Shown piece after piece: positions 59,159 through 64,000 of a stretch of 64,000 nt of DNA. The first letter of the stretch is position 1. The number at the start of each line of letters is the position of its first letter. A program made the position numbers and the translations under genes. This DNA is from Cymodocea nodosa. Lineage: Eukaryota > Streptophyta > Magnoliopsida > Alismatales > Cymodoceaceae. Where the stretch lies: positions 3,665,501 through 3,729,500 of the forward strand of contig CM072339.1 in the NCBI GenBank assembly GCA_036874045.1, read 5' to 3'. Under the pieces are notes generated by a model that worked only from the letters and a program-made list of their open reading frames with translations, had not been told where the DNA came from and did no database searches.

Positions 59159-60631
59159 TATTTAGAATGAAAAAGTGCATAATATTAACGGTTAAATAAT
59201 GGTTAATTGCATAATATTTAGCTTATCATATGAGAATTAAGCTATTATGTTATAATTACACTATTATATGCCTTAATGAAAGAATCTACATAATTTCAGG
59301 GAATTAGTATTAATTAAGTACATTTCGAAACTGTCGTTGAGTTATAGGCTTTGAAATTCTTAAGTATCCGAATTTTCTATTATTTTGGAGAGTTACATTT
59401 TATGTACTAGGCAATTATGTTTTAAATGCTTAAAGAATACTTTATTATTTCCTAGAGTACACGTGTTGTAACCTTAATTCATGACTTAAGTAGATTTTCG
59501 ATAAGTTATGTGCTAACTATTCGAAATGTGTCTAAGCATTGGATAGTTAGGTTTGCTAGTATCTGAAATATCTTTTTATCATAAAACTTACTAAGGACAC
59601 GTGTCATGATTTGAAAACATGATTTAAGTGTGGTTTTATAGTATTAAGCATGATCTATTTTATTTGCACATATTTATATCATGTATAAGTGTATAGTAAC
59701 AACTCGTTGAGTTAATGTTCTTTTTATTGAAAGATCACGTGCCAACTCGTTAAGTTAGCATAACTATATGCATTGAGTTACTTGAATATACACTAAGGTA
59801 ATGCGTTGTGTTAGTGCTATAAACTTATAAGTATTTCTTTACTACACGTGTTTTATAGTTAAGTCAACGAAGAAAGTCCATTGAGTTACACTAACTTCAC
59901 GAACCAATTATTTTTTAACATGCCATTGTAGCAGTTGTAGAAATATGAAATATGAAGGAAAACCATGATTGCACGTATCATGCAAGAATTAACTCGTAGA
60001 ATGAAGAAGAAATTACCATCGTTGATATGAATGAAGGAAATCCAACCAATCATTTAAGCAGAAGCAGTTACTACTAAAAGAAATTTAAAAGAAGAGGAGA
60101 AAGACAAAGAAAAGGGTGTGGAGGGCCGTGCTAACTGTAGGAAGCTTCTGAATCACCATCGTTTTATGTTTATTTGATTCGGAAAATAGAAAATAGTTTT
60201 ATTGTTTACTAAAATTGATTCGTCCAGAATACTCAAGAAATCTTAATGGTTGTTACTATTTGAAATATCTGAATGTTAGTGTTGCTTAATGACAAATCTC
60301 AGATTAACTAACATTAAAAAGTTTAATTGATGTTATTTATATTCTGTGGAACCACCCAATGGTTGGCCAAATTTCTCTGTGAATAGCAGTATTTAACTAG
60401 AAAGGTAGGTTCATGGAGTTAACTTAAGTCCACGAGATTAGTCCGTTGAGTTAACTGTAACTCAACGAAGTGCTTAATTGAACACATATAAACTCCAATA
60501 TAAAAATCAAAATAGTACACAATTCTTACTTAATCTCTGTGAATCGACTTGTACTTGCACATAAATACAATATACACTGTACACTTGCAGTTAAGAACAA
60601 ATTAGATTTTAAATCTAATTTGTGAAAATTA
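59159..60631 (+). repeat. gypsy-2 3' LTR, truncated
   Basis: Same subtype as 50025-51477 (contains the solo-LTR-like segment near 59690-59835). It breaks off after AATTTGTGAAAATTA. Confidence 0.85.
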
Positions 60632-60704
60632 CAGTTATATTGTCAGTTGAAAGTCCACTCTTTAGCCCATAGTATCTTTGTCTACCATGGTTTGGGTGAA
60701 TTTT
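60632..60704. other. 73-bp spacer between two inverted LTRs
   Basis: Not recognised. It lies between LTR arms of opposite orientation. Confidence 0.5.
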
Positions 60705-61977
60705 GTTTGCTTAAATGTATGTTTATAATTTCTTTTAGAAGTAACCAAATAATTTTCACAAATTAGATATTAAATCCAATTTATTTTTAACTACAAGTGC
60801 ATAATGTTTATTACATAAATGTGCAAGTACAGGTTAATCTCACAAAGACTGAGTAAAAATTTCATACTATTTTGATTTTTATAACTAAAGTTTTTTTTAT
60901 GTGTTGAATTACGCACTCCATTAATTTACTGCTGACTCAATGGACTTAGTTCATTGGGTTACAGTTAACTTAATGAACTATCCTTGTTGATTTAAGTTAA
61001 CTTCATGAACCTCACTTGTAACTTCCAATTAACTTTGTTGTTCATAGAGGAATTCAGTCATCCATTAGGTAGTTCCATAGAATGTAAACAACATCAATTA
61101 AGCTTTTAATATTAGTTTATACGATATTTATCATTAATAAACACTAATATTTAGATATTTCAAATAGTAACCATATTAATCAGGATTTCAAAATTGAATA
61201 TGAACTAGTTTCAGTAATCAATAAAACGATTTTTTTGTTTTAGGAATGAAATAAACATAAAACATTCAATAATACTAACAGTACTAAACAAATGTTACAA
61301 CACTGATTTGATAAATATAAAAAACATATAACAAGTTTTTAGTTTATTTTTGTTATGATATGTTTTTGAAGATGAATGAAAGGTGAAATGTAAAATTCTC
61401 TATTGACAGTAAAAACTCCCGTCACTACATGCCTCAATTACTAAAAATACATCCTCTTTTATATTACTAAAAATTTAATCACTTACTGTCATACATCCCT
61501 CTCCCTATAGAATCACGAACCGAGACTTGTAAGTTGATCTCCTCTTCAGTATGTTGGCATCAACCCGAAACCAAGGCTAGAAGCTTTACTATCTCCTAAG
61601 AGATGATTTGGTGATTGGTGAAAATGACTTCCCTTCCTACGATGCGATCACTCCTCACAGTGGTTGCCAATCATCGTGTTTGGCTAGAAATCGACCTGAC
61701 ATCCGAAAGGTATCCTCATAGACCTCAGATGGTTGGTGATTGGTGGTAGTTTTTGGTGAAACTTTAGGGAACCACCGACACTTGTTGTAGTTAGCATTGT
61801 TTTCTACCTCTATTCTTCATTCTTTCTTTCTTCCTTTTATATTTCTTTTAATAGTAATTACTTTCACTTAAATGATCGGTTGGATCTTCTTCTTTCAATT
61901 CAACGATGGTGATTTCTTCTTCATTCCATGATTTAAATCCTATGTAATACATGCAATCATGGCTTTCTTCAAATTTC
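60705..61977 (-). repeat. gypsy LTR, minus orientation, truncated at both ends
   Basis: Matches the LTR family from near its 3' end to the region downstream of the TATA box, then joins an integrase C-terminus at 61978. Confidence 0.85.
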
Positions 61978-63255
61978 CTTCATGAAGTTTAGTCATGTAA
62001 AGATATACTTCTTGTTTGATTTCAAAAGTTTTTTTGAGTAATTTTCTTATGATGCCATAACTTCATCTTTTCTTTTCTTTTTTACAGTTTTCGAATAAGC
62101 TTCATTCCTAAATTCTTCTAACTCAATTAATTGTATCATTCTATTTCCAATAGCTTGATTTAAATTAGTATTTAAAGTTCTTAATGCCCAATAAGCTTTA
62201 TGTTCTACTTCAGTAGGTAGGTGACAACTTTTTCCATATACTATCCTAAAAGGTGACATACCTAAGCTTGTTTTATAAGCTGTTCTATAAGCCCAAAGTG
62301 CGTCTATTAATCTATTAGCCCAATCTTTCCTATTAGGATTTACTACTTTCTCTAAAATTAATTTAATTTGTTTGTTTGCACTTTTTACTTGTCCACTTAT
62401 TTGTAGATGATATGAAGTTGCAATTTTGTGATTTACTCTATATTTCTTCATTAAAGCTTCAAAACTTCTATTACAGAAATGAGTTCTCTTATCACTAATA
62501 ATAGTTTTAGGTATTCCAAATCTAGCAATTATATTAGTTTTTATAAAATGTATTACTACTTTGTTGTCATTAGTTTTTGTAGGAATAACTTCTATCCATT
62601 TAGATACATAATCCACACCTAACAATATATAATTAAACTGATTAGATATAGCAAATAGACCTATAAAATCAATTCCCCATACGTCAAAAATCTCAACTTC
62701 AATAATAGGATTTAGAGGCATCATATTCCTCTTTGATATCCTTCCTATTTGTTAAAATCTTAAACAACTTAAGTAATATTTATGAGCATCCTTAAATAGT
62801 GTTGGTCGGTAGAATCCATATTGTAAAATTTTGGCTGTAGTTTTTCCTAAACCAAAATGTCCTCCATATGCTTGGTCATGACAGAAGGATAATATGCTAT
62901 GATATTTAGTTTCTAGAATATATCTCCTTATGACTAAATAATGATATTTCTTAAATAAGTATGGGTCTTCCCAATAGTAATATTTTACTATTGAAAAGAA
63001 CAATTTTTTATCTTGTCTATCCAGTCCTTAGGTGTTAAACTTGTAACTAGATAATTAACTATGTCTACATACCAATGCATTATTTTTATGGTTATTAATT
63101 GTTCATTAGGAAAATGATCCTTAATATCAATGTTTGATTTTTCTATTTGTAACCTTGATAAATGATCTACTACTACATTCTCACATCCTTTTTTATCTTT
63201 AATTTCTAAATCAAATTCTTGTAATAATAATATCCACCGAATTAGTCTAAGTTTA
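61978..63255 (-). pseudogene. gypsy RNase H end and integrase fragment
   Basis: On the minus strand: RNase H C-terminus (near 63200-63120), zinc domain (63003-62752: FCHDQAYGGHFG; final CLRF), and an unbroken 225-codon core (62724-62047) with VWGIDFIGLF, ISDKRTHFCN and ISGQVKSANKQ. The last has Val-Lys where the catalytic Glu should be, so this copy would be inactive even without truncation. GKSCHLP is present. It is cut at 61978 by an LTR join and at 63255 by unrelated DNA. Confidence 0.9.
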
Positions 63256-64000
63256 TGTATAGATGATATTTGTGCACATTTTTATATGATAATTCATGCA
63301 TTCTATGTCTTGAAACTCAAGTTATATGCACTTATACAAGAAAATACATGTTAATCACATTTTTATGACATTGCATGAATATGTGCACAAATGCACCCCT
63401 TTAATGCAATTTTCATTAAACATACTAGATGTTCATATGCTTGAATGTATGATTTAATAATTCTTAGGCCAAGAAAGAGATTTTAAAGGTCATCAAGGTA
63501 TTGAAATAATTTGATATGACCACATATATTTTATATACTATGGTTATGAACTTGTGGACATTAAATGCAATAATGTGACATTGGTTATGAATAATTTTAA
63601 ATACATGTTACTAATTGATTCATTCATGGATGAAATTCCATTCCACATGTGTAAACATGTTAAATTGAATGTTACATACCTTAGAAATAAATATATTTCA
63701 AGTTCATAACTAGACTTATTTTTGGCATGTATTACTAACATTACATGCATGAGTTAAATGGAATTTGTTATAGGTGAATGTTGGTCCTTGGATCAAGCTT
63801 TGGGATCATCAACTCTTGGATGATCAAAAATCTCTATAAATAGGCCTTGTAACCCACGATCTCACCCTCTCCCAACTCCAATTTTCGGAATTCCCCTTGG
63901 TACTCCAAGCAAGGTGAAGGAAGAGCTCCCCCTTTAGTGTCTTCTCCTCCAAATGTCTCTTGGAGGTAAGGTTCTTTTTCTTCTTGTCTTCTCCAATACT
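63256..64000. other. Unrelated AT-rich DNA with LTR-like promoter
   Basis: No gene. TATAAATAGG at 63835-63844 is followed by a C-rich stretch and a CT-rich leader (63865-64000), as in retrotransposon LTRs or a gene 5' end. Whatever it drives lies outside the window. Confidence 0.45.
63835..63844 (+). promoter_or_regulatory. TATA box
   Basis: TATAAATAGG, a strong plant TATA consensus, oriented off the right edge of the window. Confidence 0.55.

Larger units (their letters stand above)
51817..60631 (+). mobile_element. gypsy-2: deleted relative of gypsy-1 in plus orientation
   Basis: 5' LTR (51817-53999), primer site, zinc-knuckle ORF, protease, then a gap filled by an inverted LTR fragment (55612-56826), then the 3' half of the F-box gene, 3' non-coding region, PPT and 3' LTR (59159-~60631). 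Both LTRs begin TATTTAG instead of TGTTTAG. The 3' LTR lacks its last ~150 bp. The two LTRs belong to different subtypes, so the element may be a recombinant of two insertions. Confidence 0.75.

Noticed and set aside
60629-60633. ATTAC after the gypsy-2 3' LTR as a matching target-site duplication for ATTAC at 51812
   Set aside because: The LTR is truncated there and the following sequence does not resume the integrase frame, so a 5-base match in AT-rich DNA is weak evidence.

Overview
This is plant nuclear DNA, almost certainly angiosperm. It is AT-rich, has introns with GT..AG borders, long microsatellites, one recognisable intron-containing gene and very many LTR retrotransposons. I cannot name the species.

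Layout. 1-2.9 kb: AT-rich DNA with a decayed RTE-type LINE on the minus strand. 2.9-7.7 kb: a decayed but complete Ty1/copia element (copia-1, minus, 115-129 bp LTRs, target-site duplication GTTAT). 7.7-11.4 kb: mostly featureless, with two short coding-like stretches of unknown identity. 11.5-17.8 kb: the only clear host gene, a five-exon U-box/ARM-repeat E3 ubiquitin ligase resembling Arabidopsis PUB5 (minus, 824 codons). 17.8-24.6 kb: intergenic DNA with microsatellites, a small ORF of unknown worth and a 5S-rRNA-derived relic. 24.7-50.0 kb: a second Ty1/copia element (copia-2, plus) that has been opened repeatedly by later insertions. 50-63.3 kb: a scramble of fragments from the same Ty3/gypsy family in both orientations. 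63.3-64 kb: unrelated sequence ending in a TATA-box region.

The main object is a 17.4-kb Athila-like Ty3/gypsy retrotransposon (gypsy-1, minus strand, 27848-45275). It has 2.28-kb LTRs, a perfect tRNA-Asp primer site and a perfect 5-bp duplication (AGTTG). It sits inside a 1.6-kb solo LTR (duplication AAACA), which itself sits inside the copia-2 integrase frame. Its gene order is abnormal: LTR - PBS - zinc-knuckle ORF - protease - RT - RNase H - integrase - acidic ORF with a plant-transposon-type C-terminal domain - gag core - F-box protein - internal polypurine tract - PPT - LTR. Gag thus lies 3' of pol, and the last ORF is an uninterrupted 378-codon F-box protein on the sense strand. Short GTTGAGTTA/TAACTCAAC hairpins lie between the 3' modules and also fill the LTRs.

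A diverged relative (51817-~60631, plus) keeps LTR, PBS, zinc knuckle, protease, the 3' half of the same F-box gene, the 3' non-coding region, PPT and LTR. The F-box is therefore an old component of the family and not a one-off capture. If active, such an element would make its own SCF substrate receptor beside its replication proteins; that functional idea is inference. Most retroelement ORFs here are broken by in-frame stops, chiefly TAG, so they are annotated as pseudogenes.
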